Below are positions 8,306 to 16,959 of a stretch of 64,000 nucleotides of DNA, one piece after another. The stretch spans positions 231,026-295,025 of the forward strand of contig NZ_KI519609.1 in assembly GCF_000483485.1 (NCBI RefSeq), in the 5' to 3' direction. Source of the stretch: Thiomicrorhabdus chilensis DSM 12352. Lineage in GTDB: Bacteria; Pseudomonadota; Gammaproteobacteria; Thiomicrospirales; Thiomicrospiraceae. The notes beneath the pieces are model-generated. The model was not told the DNA's origin. It saw only the letters and a list, made by a program, of their open reading frames with translations, and made no database searches. Each line of letters begins with the position of its first letter. Position 1 is the first letter of the stretch. A program made the position numbers and the translations under genes.

Positions 8306-10516
8306 ATGAAACTCAAAACCTTAACTTTGGCCGTGTGGACGGCCAGCGGACTCTTAACTGCAAATGCAGACAATACAGCGGCCACCAACACTTCCCCGCA
8401 AAACATGTTGGCACCGGTAACAGTCTCGGCCTCGCCGATTCATGAACACGAAGCCTTTGATGTGCCGTCACAAATCGACAGCCTGTCCGGACAGCAAAAA
8501 ATGCAGAAAGACAGCGGTTCTTTGGGTGAGATGCTGGATGGCATTCCCGGCGTCAACAACATGTCGGCGGGAACCCAATCCGGCAAGCCGGTGATTCGCG
8601 GTATGACCGGTAATCGTGTCAAGGTCTTGTCTAATGGGCAAACCACCGATTATCAGGCCTATGGTACCCGTCACCTTCCCAATGTAGACCCCTATCTGGC
8701 CGAGCGCATTGAAGTCATCCGCGGTCCGCAAAGCGTGTTGTACGGTTCCGAAGCAATGGGCGGCGTGGTCAATGTCATCCAGTCTGATATCCCTTATGGT
8801 CGCGAAACCCACGGTGAATTGGCCGGGGAATACAACACCAATAACCGTGAAACCCAAGTGGGAGCGAAGGTGGGGGCAGGCTCCGAAAAGTTTGGTGTTA
8901 CGGCCGGTATCTCCGTACGTGAGGCGGATAATTTCCGCGTACCGGATGTCGATTCGAAACAGGCCGCAAGCCCACCAATCACCGACCTTCCGGTTTTTGT
9001 CGGTGAAGTGCCGTTTACCAACTTTGAGAATCGCTCGGCGAATATCGGTTTGGGTTACCAGGACGATTGGGGTCAGGTCGAACTGCGCCATACCCAGTGG
9101 ATTTCCAAGCAGAATTACCTGGGAATCGAAAAGGAAGACGGCCAATTTGAAGCGGTCGCCGCCGGTCAAAAACTGCAAAATGACGAAACCCAGTTGAGTG
9201 CCGAATTTTTCCTGGACGGCGATTGGGTGCTGAAACCGAGTTGGACGCATACGCGCAATACGCGTGAAGCGACGCACGACTTGCCGTATGAAACCATGAG
9301 TGAAGACGAAGGCACCGACCATTATCTGGATCTGGTGGTACACCGTGATGATGTCAAACTGGCTTTGGAACATCCGAAATTTGGCGATTTTGAAGGTGAG
9401 ATCGGTGTGGAAATGTCTGAAAAGCAGCAGACCTTGCGTTCCGGCCACCTGACGCCGTCGGCGGATGTCAGCAAACGTGCGATTTACCTGTTTGAAGAAG
9501 CGGATTATGACCGTTGGCTGGTACAGTTTGGGGCGCGTTACGATACCCATACGGTGGAAGCGCCGATTAACGACGACAACGAGCATTTTGAACACCTCGG
9601 TTTCTTTGATGAAAGCAATAACGAGCGTGATTTCAGTGTCTTCAGTGGCTCTTTGGGCGCCACCTATCGATTGAACGACGAGTGGAGTCTGGCGGCCAAT
9701 CTGGCACGCGGTTTCCGTGCGCCGAGCATTTTTGAGCTGTATGCCGGTGGCGAACATGGCGGTGTGCAAGCGTTCCAAATCGGGAACCCCGACCTGAATG
9801 AAGAGGTTTCGTTAAATACCGACCTTTCTTTGCGTTGGCAGACCGATAAGGCGCACATGGTGGCGACGGTCTATCAAAACAGCGTCAGTGATTACATCTA
9901 TCTGGCGAATACGGGCAAATACCGTTACAGCGAAGCGGCCATTGAAGGCGATGATGCGCTCGACGAGGACGATTTAGCCACACAGTTCGACACTCAGGTA
10001 GACGGCACCTTGCCGGAAATGCAGGCGCAACAGACCGATGCAGTCATCCGCGGTCTTGAGTTGAGCTATGCACAGCGATTCAATGCGCGTTGGTCCGGTG
10101 ATCTGGCTTTGGAGATCATTGACGGTCAGGATGTGTCCAACGATCAGGAACTGCCGTTGATTCCGGCCAATAACCTGACATTGAACGGCCATTATCATCC
10201 AGCGGATATGGGTAACTGGCGTAACCAGAAAGTTTCGCTTGGGGTGAAACTGGTGGCGGAAAAAGACGCCGCCGGTTCCTATGAACCCTTCTCGCAATTT
10301 GACAATATGCCGGTCGGAACCGCTTCCACCGACGCTTATGCGGTGTGGAATCTGGGATATGTGGCGGACGTGAAGCTGGATCGTCAAACCGTGCAGTTGG
10401 GTGCGGCGGTGGAGAACCTGTTCGACACCGATTATGTGGACTTCTTGAATACCTATAAGGGGTATACGTTGAATCCGGGACGCAACTTCAAACTGACGGC
10501 GCGCCTGAACTTCTAG
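8306..10516 (+). CDS. TonB-dependent outer-membrane receptor, ZnuD-like
   Basis: I place the start at ATG 8306, preceded by AGGA at 8296-8299. It gives a signal peptide (MKLKTLTLAVWTASGLLTANA) and a 736-residue protein; a frame extending up to 8240 adds an unlikely hydrophilic leader. The plug domain shows the family pattern IRGMTGNRVKVLSNG...VDPYLAERIEVIRGPQSVLYGSEAMGG, and the C-terminus ends in a beta-strand with terminal Phe. A short IHEHEAFD segment lies near the TonB-box region. The plug resembles ZnuD-type zinc receptors. With the His-rich gene before it, zinc uptake is the best guess, but copper or haem transport is not excluded. Confidence 0.85.
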   Translation: MKLKTLTLAVWTASGLLTANADNTAATNTSPQNMLAPVTVSASPIHEHEAFDVPSQIDSLSGQQKMQKDSGSLGEMLDGIPGVNNMSAGTQSGKPVIRGMTGNRVKVLSNGQTTDYQAYGTRHLPNVDPYLAERIEVIRGPQSVLYGSEAMGGVVNVIQSDIPYGRETHGELAGEYNTNNRETQVGAKVGAGSEKFGVTAGISVREADNFRVPDVDSKQAASPPITDLPVFVGEVPFTNFENRSANIGLGYQDDWGQVELRHTQWISKQNYLGIEKEDGQFEAVAAGQKLQNDETQLSAEFFLDGDWVLKPSWTHTRNTREATHDLPYETMSEDEGTDHYLDLVVHRDDVKLALEHPKFGDFEGEIGVEMSEKQQTLRSGHLTPSADVSKRAIYLFEEADYDRWLVQFGARYDTHTVEAPINDDNEHFEHLGFFDESNNERDFSVFSGSLGATYRLNDEWSLAANLARGFRAPSIFELYAGGEHGGVQAFQIGNPDLNEEVSLNTDLSLRWQTDKAHMVATVYQNSVSDYIYLANTGKYRYSEAAIEGDDALDEDDLATQFDTQVDGTLPEMQAQQTDAVIRGLELSYAQRFNARWSGDLALEIIDGQDVSNDQELPLIPANNLTLNGHYHPADMGNWRNQKVSLGVKLVAEKDAAGSYEPFSQFDNMPVGTASTDAYAVWNLGYVADVKLDRQTVQLGAAVENLFDTDYVDFLNTYKGYTLNPGRNFKLTARLNF

Positions 10517-10569
10517 GCGTCTTTTTAACCAGGCCTGCTTGTTTTCAAAAGCGGCTTTTCGTTAAAACC

Positions 10570-10611
10570 AAGGCTTTAAATTCGACATAGTGCGGGTTTA
10601 AAGCCTTTTTT
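10570..10611 (+). terminator. Terminator of the TonB receptor gene
   Basis: AAGGCTTTAAA (10570-10580) and TTTAAAGCCTT (10597-10607) form a perfect 11-bp stem followed by a T-tract. Confidence 0.8.
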
Positions 10612-10690
10612 GTCTCCATGCCCAGTTAAGACCCCATTAAATGGCAAAATGCGCTCCCTAAAATAAAATGCCCTAAACCTGTGCAGAAGA

Positions 10691-10719
10691 CTTGAAAAAG
10701 ACAACATTCATCCCTATGT
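10691..10719 (+). promoter_or_regulatory. Candidate sigma-32 heat-shock promoter of cbpA
   Basis: CTTGAAA (10691-10697) is an exact match to the sigma-32 -35 consensus. CCCTATGT (10712-10719) matches CCCCATNT at 7 of 8 positions, with a 14-bp spacer. It lies 37 bp before the J-protein start. Confidence 0.6.
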
Positions 10720-10755
10720 TATTGGCATTCGTTGAGTTTTAAGAGAAAGGGTTCT

Positions 10756-11676
10756 ATGAGCAAAGATTATTATGCTGTTTTAGGCGTGGGCCGCGACGCA
10801 AGCGAGGCGGACATTAAGAAAGCCTACCGCAAAATGGCGGCTAAATACCACCCTGACAAGCCGACTGGTGACGAGGCCAAGTTCAAGGAGTTGAGCGAGG
10901 CCTATGAAACCCTGAGCGATCCGGAAAAACGCGCCATGTACGATCAGTTTGGCTCGGATTACGCTCAAAGGCACACCTCCGGTTTTGGGGGCTATGGCGA
11001 TCAAGGTCCCGACTTTGGTGATATTTTCGGATCCATGTTCGGTGGGGGCGGAGCACAAGGGTTTGAGGGCTTCGGCGGAGCCGGCGGCCACGGCGGCTTT
11101 GGCGGTCAACGTCAGGCGCGTCCCCAAAAAGGCGAAGATCAGAACATCGCGGTGATGGTCAGTCTGCAAGAAGCGATCAGCGGTGTCGAGAAAACCATTA
11201 ACGTACAGATTGGCGATTCGCGTTCGGCCAGCCACTCTTATGACACCAAGCCCATTAAGGTGCGCATTCCGGCGGGTGTCACCCAGGGGCAGAAAATCCG
11301 TGTCAAAGGCAAAGGTTTCAGCGGTTTTAACGGCGGACCAAACGGCGATGTCATCATCGACATCAACTTGCAGAAAGACCCGCGTTTCAAGGTCGATGGC
11401 AAGGACATTTATGTGGATGTGCCGATTACCCCCTGGGAAGCCGCCTTGGGCGCCAAAATTGAGATTCCGACCTTAAAGGGCAATATCAAGATGGCGATTG
11501 CGCCGGGCACCCAGTCCGGTACCAAGTTGCGCATCAAGGATCGTGGACTGGGTCGTGAGCCGGGTAACCAGTATGTGGTGATTCAAATTCACACCCCGCC
11601 GGCGGAAACCGATGAGCAAAAGGCGCTTTATGAGCAGATGGCTCAACAGATGCCGTTTAATCCGCGTGCCGAGTAA
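10756..11676 (+). CDS. cbpA: Curved DNA-binding protein / J-domain cochaperone CbpA
   Basis: From ATG 10756 (upstream AGAAAGG) the product is 306 residues, the length of E. coli CbpA. The J domain (about 1-70) has [10 protein letters not shown] Gly/Phe-rich region follows (about 70-125). The C-terminal peptide-binding domains follow directly, without the four CxxCxGxG zinc repeats of DnaJ, which identifies the class B CbpA type. It would stimulate DnaK in the cytoplasm and may bind curved DNA. A TTG further upstream in frame is a weaker start. A heat-shock-like promoter precedes it; no CbpM gene follows. Confidence 0.92.
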   Translation: MSKDYYAVLGVGRDASEADIKKAYRKMAAKYHPDKPTGDEAKFKELSEAYETLSDPEKRAMYDQFGSDYAQRHTSGFGGYGDQGPDFGDIFGSMFGGGGAQGFEGFGGAGGHGGFGGQRQARPQKGEDQNIAVMVSLQEAISGVEKTINVQIGDSRSASHSYDTKPIKVRIPAGVTQGQKIRVKGKGFSGFNGGPNGDVIIDINLQKDPRFKVDGKDIYVDVPITPWEAALGAKIEIPTLKGNIKMAIAPGTQSGTKLRIKDRGLGREPGNQYVVIQIHTPPAETDEQKALYEQMAQQMPFNPRAE

Positions 11677-11693
11677 ACAGACATTAATTTGAT

Positions 11694-11721
11694 AAGCCCG
11701 GAACTTTAGCCGGGCTTTTTT
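11694..11721 (+). terminator. Terminator of cbpA
   Basis: AAGCCCGG (11694-11701) pairs with CCGGGCTT (11710-11717), followed by a T run. Confidence 0.85.
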
Positions 11722-11865
11722 GTGTCTGCAAAACTTTTTCGGAGGCGATGCGGAAAATACGTTTATGGCGCCTTTTAAAAAAATTTCATTCCTGAAACGC
11801 TTTTGCATAAAATGATTCACAATCATCACAAAAGATAACGAATTACATCAGAAAAGAGAGACTTC

Positions 11866-12981
11866 ATGAAAGACATTATGAGACGCAGAGAGCTGCTGGG
11901 TGCCATTGCCGGTGCCACCGCAGCCACGACCCTGAGCGCTTGCGGACAAAAGGATGAACAAGCCCCGGCCGCCAGTTCCGAGCCTCAGAAAACCTATGAG
12001 TGGAAAATGGTCACCACCTGGCCCAAGAACTTTCCGGGCTTGGGAACGGGCGCCAATAATGTCGCCAAACTGATCAACGAGATGTCCGGCGGGCGCATCA
12101 AGGTCAAGGTGTTTGGAGCCGGTGAGCTGGTGGGCGCGTTTGAGGTGTTTGATGCGGTCTCTCGCGGCAATGCGCAATTGGGTCATGCCGGTGCCTATTA
12201 CTGGAAAGGCAAGATTCCGTCAGCAGCGTTTTTCTCTTCGGTGCCGTTTGGCCTGACCGCCAATGAGATGAATGCCTGGTTGTACTATGGCGGCGGGATG
12301 GAATTATGGGAAGAGGCTTACAAGCCGTTTGGCCTGATTCCCAATCCGGCCGGTAATTCCGGCACGCAGATGGGTGGTTGGTTCAATAAAGAGATCAATT
12401 CGGTCGAAGACCTGAAAGGCCTCAAAATGCGTATTCCCGGACTGGGCGGGGAAGTTCTGAAGCGTGCCGGCGGCGTGCCGGTGACTTTGCCGGGCGGTGA
12501 ATTGTTTCCGTCGATGCAGTCGGGCGCGCTGGACGCCACCGAATGGGTGGGGCCTTATAACGATTTGGCGTTTGGTTTCTATAAGGTCGCCAAGTTCTAT
12601 TACACGCCGGGTTGGCACGAGCCGGGTACCACCATGGAGTGTATGATTAATGAGGCGGCCTTCAATGAGTTGCCGGCCGACTTGCAGAGCATTGTGCGCA
12701 ATGCCATCAAGGTCGCCAATCTGGAGATGCTCGCCGAATACACCGCCCGCAACCAGCAGGCGCTGCACACTTTGATCACTAAACATGACGTGCAGTTGAA
12801 ATCTTTCCCGGATGAGGTTTTGAAGCAGTTGAAAGTCTTGTCGGAAGAGGTGGTCGAAGAGGAAGCTCAGAAAGACGATTTGTCCAAGCGCGTTTGGGCG
12901 TCGCAAAAAGCCTTCCGCGAGCAGGTTTCCAAGTGGACTCATGTCTCCGAGCAGGAATATATCCGGGCACGTGGTCTCTGA
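11866..12981 (+). CDS. TRAP transporter substrate-binding lipoprotein (DctP family)
   Basis: The 371-residue protein begins with a twin-arginine-like segment (MRRRELLG) and a hydrophobic stretch ending in the lipobox-like LSAC, so it is probably a membrane-anchored periplasmic binding protein. The mature part has DctP features: WPKNFPGLGTGANNVAKLI, GGRIKVKVFGAGELVG, and the conserved LKGLKMRIPG with the carboxylate-binding arginine. The subfamily resembles binders of 2-oxoacids or other carboxylates, but the ligand cannot be fixed. No dctQ or dctM permease gene lies nearby; a terminator follows and then ldhA. Confidence 0.85.
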   Translation: MKDIMRRRELLGAIAGATAATTLSACGQKDEQAPAASSEPQKTYEWKMVTTWPKNFPGLGTGANNVAKLINEMSGGRIKVKVFGAGELVGAFEVFDAVSRGNAQLGHAGAYYWKGKIPSAAFFSSVPFGLTANEMNAWLYYGGGMELWEEAYKPFGLIPNPAGNSGTQMGGWFNKEINSVEDLKGLKMRIPGLGGEVLKRAGGVPVTLPGGELFPSMQSGALDATEWVGPYNDLAFGFYKVAKFYYTPGWHEPGTTMECMINEAAFNELPADLQSIVRNAIKVANLEMLAEYTARNQQALHTLITKHDVQLKSFPDEVLKQLKVLSEEVVEEEAQKDDLSKRVWASQKAFREQVSKWTHVSEQEYIRARGL

Positions 12982-13019
12982 TTCTTTAGGAGATTTTCAA
13001 TAAGCCTGTTATGAAAAAA

Positions 13020-13054
13020 AAGCACGGTGTGGTCTGACTGCACCGTGCTTTTTT
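13020..13054 (+). terminator. Terminator of the TRAP binding-protein gene
   Basis: AGCACGGTG (13021-13029) and CACCGTGCT (13041-13049) form a perfect stem flanked by A- and T-tracts. Confidence 0.85.
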
Positions 13055-13170
13055 ACGTTTTAGCTTGAGGCAAAGGATTTTAAAATGAACAGGCCTGCCT
13101 GTTTTTGGTAAGGTGATTCAAGGCACCTTCGGAATAGCAAAGGTAATCAAAGTTTCAGTGGGGAAATAAC

Positions 13171-14160
13171 ATGAAAGTCGTGGTCTACAGCAGCAAACTT
13201 TATGATAAGCAGGCGCTCTGCCGAACGCTTGATCCGCAGTGGCAGGTGGTCTATTTCGAAGCCGCTCTGGATTTGAATACCGTGCCCGGTGCGCACGGTG
13301 CCGAAGTGGTCAGTGTGTTCGTCAATGACCGTCTGGATGAGCCGGTTTTGCAGCAGTTGGCGGCTGGCGGCACCAAGATGCTGGCATTGCGCTGCGCCGG
13401 GTTCAATCATGTCGATTTGCAGGCGGCTCAGCAGTTGGGTATTCGGGTGGCGCGCGTGCCGGCCTACTCCCCCTATGCGGTGGCCGAACACACCATCGGG
13501 TTGATGCTGGCATTGAACCGCAAGCTCTATCGGGCTTACAACCGGGTTCGCGAAGGCAATTTTTCGCTCAACGGCATGTTGGGGTTTGATATGTACGGCA
13601 AAACCGTCGGCATCATCGGGGCCGGAAAAATCGGCCGTCTGGTGGGCAAGATGCTCAAGGCGTTTGGCTGCCGCGTGCTGGTGTACGATCCGTATGAGTG
13701 CAGCGTATGCAAACAGCTGGGCATTGAACAAGTCCAGCTGGATGAGATTTGGGAGCAGTCGGACATTATCTCCTTGCACTGTCCGCTGACGCCCGAAACC
13801 GACCATGTCATCAATGCCGACACCATCGCCAAGATGAAACGCGGGGTCATGCTTATCAATACCGGACGCGGCGCCTTAATGGATACCGAAGCCTTGGTGA
13901 ACGGCCTCAAATCGAAACAGATCGGTTACCTGGGATTGGATGTCTATGAAAAGGAAGGTGCACTGTTTTTTGAGGACCACTCCTGCGAGATCATTCAGGA
14001 CGACCTCTTCGAACGCCTTTTGACTTTTCATAATGTATTGATCACCGGTCACCAGGCGTATTTCACCGAAGAGGCGCTAAACCATATTGCCGAAACCACT
14101 TCTGATAACATTCGCGCCTATTTGGCCGACGAAATCATGCAGAATGAGGTTAAGGCCTAA
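13171..14160 (+). CDS. ldhA: D-lactate dehydrogenase (fermentative LdhA type)
   Basis: The 329-residue protein belongs to the D-2-hydroxyacid dehydrogenase family. It has the Rossmann motif TVGIIGAGKIGRLVG (about 144-158), the substrate Arg region INTGRGALMD and the catalytic His in ITGHQAYFTEEAL. Its N-terminus MKVVVYSSKLYDKQ and its length are those of E. coli-type LdhA, which reduces pyruvate to D-lactate with NADH. In an autotroph it could dispose of reductant from stored carbon under oxygen limitation; that is inference. The sppA-like gene follows 22 bp downstream, so the two may be cotranscribed. Confidence 0.9.
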   Translation: MKVVVYSSKLYDKQALCRTLDPQWQVVYFEAALDLNTVPGAHGAEVVSVFVNDRLDEPVLQQLAAGGTKMLALRCAGFNHVDLQAAQQLGIRVARVPAYSPYAVAEHTIGLMLALNRKLYRAYNRVREGNFSLNGMLGFDMYGKTVGIIGAGKIGRLVGKMLKAFGCRVLVYDPYECSVCKQLGIEQVQLDEIWEQSDIISLHCPLTPETDHVINADTIAKMKRGVMLINTGRGALMDTEALVNGLKSKQIGYLGLDVYEKEGALFFEDHSCEIIQDDLFERLLTFHNVLITGHQAYFTEEALNHIAETTSDNIRAYLADEIMQNEVKA

Positions 14161-14182
14161 TTAGGGAGCTGGAGAAAGCAAC

Positions 14183-15184
14183 ATGGCAAAATGTAATGCA
14201 ATGAGATCTTGGGCAAAATGGACAGGCCTGTTCATTTTAGTTACCGGTTTTTTGGGCTTGAGCGGCTGCGCCACCATCAAACTCGGGCCATCTTACGACA
14301 AGCCCTTCAAAGAACAGGTGGTGGCGGAAACCGACGGTGCGCAAGCAAAAGTGTTGTTGGTTGAAGTCAAAGGCACCATCAGCGATCAGCCGGATAAAGG
14401 CTTGCTCGGCAAAGCGCCGAGCTTGTTGGATTCGGTGTTGATGCAGCTGAAAAAAGCCGAAGACGACGAACGCATCAAAACCGTGCTGCTCAAAATCAAC
14501 ACGCCCGGCGGCGGCGTGACCGCGAGCGACATTCTTTACCATGAACTGCTGGCCTTCAAAGAACGCACTGGCAAGAAACTCTATGTGCAGATGATGGACG
14601 TCGCCGCCTCCGGGGGGTATTACATCGCTATGGCGGCGGATCACATTCAGGCGCACTCCACCAGTGTGACCGGGTCGGTGGGGGTGATTTCGATGACGCC
14701 CGACATTTCCGGCACCATGGAAAAAATCGGGGTTGGCGTCAATATCTATAAAACCGGCGAAAGCAAGGATATGGGTTCGCCTTTCCGTGCCGCGAGCGAA
14801 CGCGACAAAACCTTATTCCAAAACCTGGTCGAAGAGATGGCACAGCGCTTCTACGGCGTTGTCCAGAAAAACCGTAAATTGACCGATCAACAGATGAACG
14901 AGGTGAAGAGTGCGCGCATATATACCGGAGAAGCCGCAAAACAGGCAGGCCTGGTGGATTCATTGGGCTATTTGTCGTCTGCGACTCAAGCGGCATGCGA
15001 ATTGGGCGGAGAGAGCAAATGCAATGTGGTAACTTACCGTTACCAGAAAAACCCCAATGCTTCGCTCTATTCGCCGAATGTATCGGTTGCTCCACAAACG
15101 CCGTCGATGAATTTGCTGGAGGCGCCGATTCTGAATCATGCGCTTAATCTGGAGCCGGGGCTCTATTACCTGTATCTGCCTTAA
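14183..15184 (+). CDS. Signal peptide peptidase SppA-type S49 protease, lipoprotein-like
   Basis: This 333-residue protein has one N-terminal hydrophobic segment ending in LSGCA, which could be a lipobox. The S49 core follows. DVAASGGYYIA carries the nucleophile Ser143 and TGESKDMGSP carries Lys195. The 52-residue spacing equals that of the Ser/Lys dyad in short SppA of the B. subtilis type. It would degrade cleaved signal peptides or short peptides at the outer face of the inner membrane. A CAGGCCTG copy lies inside the signal-peptide coding region (14223). Confidence 0.88.
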   Translation: MAKCNAMRSWAKWTGLFILVTGFLGLSGCATIKLGPSYDKPFKEQVVAETDGAQAKVLLVEVKGTISDQPDKGLLGKAPSLLDSVLMQLKKAEDDERIKTVLLKINTPGGGVTASDILYHELLAFKERTGKKLYVQMMDVAASGGYYIAMAADHIQAHSTSVTGSVGVISMTPDISGTMEKIGVGVNIYKTGESKDMGSPFRAASERDKTLFQNLVEEMAQRFYGVVQKNRKLTDQQMNEVKSARIYTGEAAKQAGLVDSLGYLSSATQAACELGGESKCNVVTYRYQKNPNASLYSPNVSVAPQTPSMNLLEAPILNHALNLEPGLYYLYLP

Positions 15185-15199
15185 GCCTAAGGCGGGGCT

Positions 15200-15973
15200 T
15201 TAACGCATCATGCGCGAGACGATGATTTCCACCCGGCGGTTTTGCGCGCGGTTGTTTTCGATCGGTTCGCCAGCCTCATTGCGGTTGGGCAATTTGGGGC
15301 GTGTATCGGCATAACCGATGGCTTTCAGTCGGTCCTTGCTGATGCCTGACTCGAAAAACAGCTGCAGTACCGCTATGGCGCGCCCTGATGAGAGTTGCCA
15401 GTTGGACGGAAAACGCGGATTGCTGATCGGCACGTCGTCGGTATGCCCTTCGATTTCAATGGTGTAGTTCTTGAACGGGAAGGCATCGATTTTCGCGGCC
15501 AGTTCACGGATCAGGCGACTGGAATCCTGTCCCAGATCGGTTGAGGCGGTTTGAAAGAGCAGTTCGCCCGGCAGGTCGATTTCCAAGCTGTTGTCGCTCA
15601 GGGTAATGGCCTGAATCGGGTTGATGCTATGCGAATCGAGCACATCCGCCAGAGAGCTTTGCAAGTCACTTAGCGGATTGCGTACCTCTTCCTTTTTGAG
15701 CAGGGTGGAACCGAGCGATTGGCTCAGGACTTCGAATTGGGTTTGGCGAATTTCCGAAACCGAAAAGATCAGCACAAAAAACGCCAGCAGAATGGTGACG
15801 GCATCGGCATAGGTAATCAGCCAGTCGTCGTCCTCAGACTCGGAAGGTTTTTTGCTGGGAAGCAACTCACTGTTCTCCAGCACTTTAAGCTGCAACAGGC
15901 GTTCGAACTCCGCGGGCGGAATATTGTGCGCTTCGGGTGTCTGTGGCTTGGCTGGCGTATTGGGCTTTTCCAT
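15200..15973 (-). CDS. MotB-like stator protein with OmpA peptidoglycan-binding domain
   Basis: The 257-residue protein has a cytoplasmic N-terminus and a single span at about 53-73. It begins with the MotB signature WLITYADAVTILLAFF, in which Asp57 is the conserved proton/ion-binding residue. The C-terminal OmpA-like domain includes IEIEGHTDDVPI and the NRRVEI end. It forms an ion channel with the MotA-like product encoded just upstream (6-bp gap). No flagellar genes are in the window, so use by flagella or by another motor or cell-envelope process is open. It ends 15 bp from the convergent sppA-like gene. Confidence 0.88.
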   Translation of the reverse strand: MEKPNTPAKPQTPEAHNIPPAEFERLLQLKVLENSELLPSKKPSESEDDDWLITYADAVTILLAFFVLIFSVSEIRQTQFEVLSQSLGSTLLKKEEVRNPLSDLQSSLADVLDSHSINPIQAITLSDNSLEIDLPGELLFQTASTDLGQDSSRLIRELAAKIDAFPFKNYTIEIEGHTDDVPISNPRFPSNWQLSSGRAIAVLQLFFESGISKDRLKAIGYADTRPKLPNRNEAGEPIENNRAQNRRVEIIVSRMMR

Positions 15974-15978
15974 AAGAA

Positions 15979-16770
15979 TTACGCTCTTTTAAACTGGTAT
16001 TTGGGTTCCAGATAGGCGTTCATGGCATCCTCGATGTGCGCTGGCGACACCCCATCCGAAAGCAACACCACCCCTTCGGTCAGCACCTTGTTGCGGTAGG
16101 CTTCCAATTCCTGTTTGTGTTCGACCTTGCGTGCGGCGGGTTTGAATATCAGCTGTGCCATCAACACACCGTATAACGTGGTCAGCAGCGCCACCGCCAA
16201 TCCCGCGCCGATTTTTGAAGGGTCGCCGTTCATGTTGTTGAGCATGATAATCAAACCCACCAGCGTGCCGATCATGCCGAAAGCCGGAGAAGCGGAGGCC
16301 ATGGTCATCAGCACTTTGGATTGCGTCATCTTACGCTCGTAAATCGACTGTTGGGCGTGTTGCAATAGCACCCGCAACTTGTCACCCCGATAGCCGGACA
16401 GCAGATAGACAAAACATTGCCCCAGAAAGTTCTGATCGTCTTCTGCCGAAAGCGACACGGTGTTTTCCAGTTTTCTAAGGCTTTCGCGGCGGACAATCTT
16501 GGCCCAGTCGATGAGCACGCCCACGTCTTCATAAAGGGTTCTTGGATCGACTTTGGCGGTGGTCAGGGTGGCGATGATTTCCTTGAAGGCGAGCATGACA
16601 TTGCGGCCTTCAAATGAGATCATCGCCACCGCCATGGTTCCGCCAAACACCATCAACAGACTGGAAAGGCTGAAGAACATCAGATAGTTTTCGGTATTGA
16701 GGTAAACCGCCAGGGCAAAAAGCCCAAGCCCCAAAAAGAAGCCCATTAAAGCCGACAGTGAAATGCGCAT
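15979..16770 (-). CDS. MotA-like stator protein
   Basis: I place the start at ATG 16770, preceded by AGGA on the minus strand. This gives 263 residues beginning MRISLSALMGFFLGLGLF; a longer frame adds about 29 hydrophilic residues before the first span. Four membrane segments are visible, with the MotA/PomA-like ASPAFGMIGTLVGLIIML segment in the C-terminal half and a charged cytoplasmic loop between spans 2 and 3. It pairs with the MotB-like gene 6 bp downstream. Proton or sodium specificity cannot be decided. Confidence 0.87.
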   Translation of the reverse strand: MRISLSALMGFFLGLGLFALAVYLNTENYLMFFSLSSLLMVFGGTMAVAMISFEGRNVMLAFKEIIATLTTAKVDPRTLYEDVGVLIDWAKIVRRESLRKLENTVSLSAEDDQNFLGQCFVYLLSGYRGDKLRVLLQHAQQSIYERKMTQSKVLMTMASASPAFGMIGTLVGLIIMLNNMNGDPSKIGAGLAVALLTTLYGVLMAQLIFKPAARKVEHKQELEAYRNKVLTEGVVLLSDGVSPAHIEDAMNAYLEPKYQFKRA

Positions 16771-16959
16771 TGTGTGTCCTAATTTTTGTGTGTTAAATCT
16801 TTTGGTATAACGGGTTTTGTTATATGAAGCCGTTTCCTGCCGTTGACATAAGCCCATTGAACTTTAGCCATCAGGCGCTTCGGTCAACGATACCAGCCGG
16901 GCTTTTTTTGAAACTGAATCAAACCCTTATAGGGGTTATCGACGGCCGGAATGAAATCT

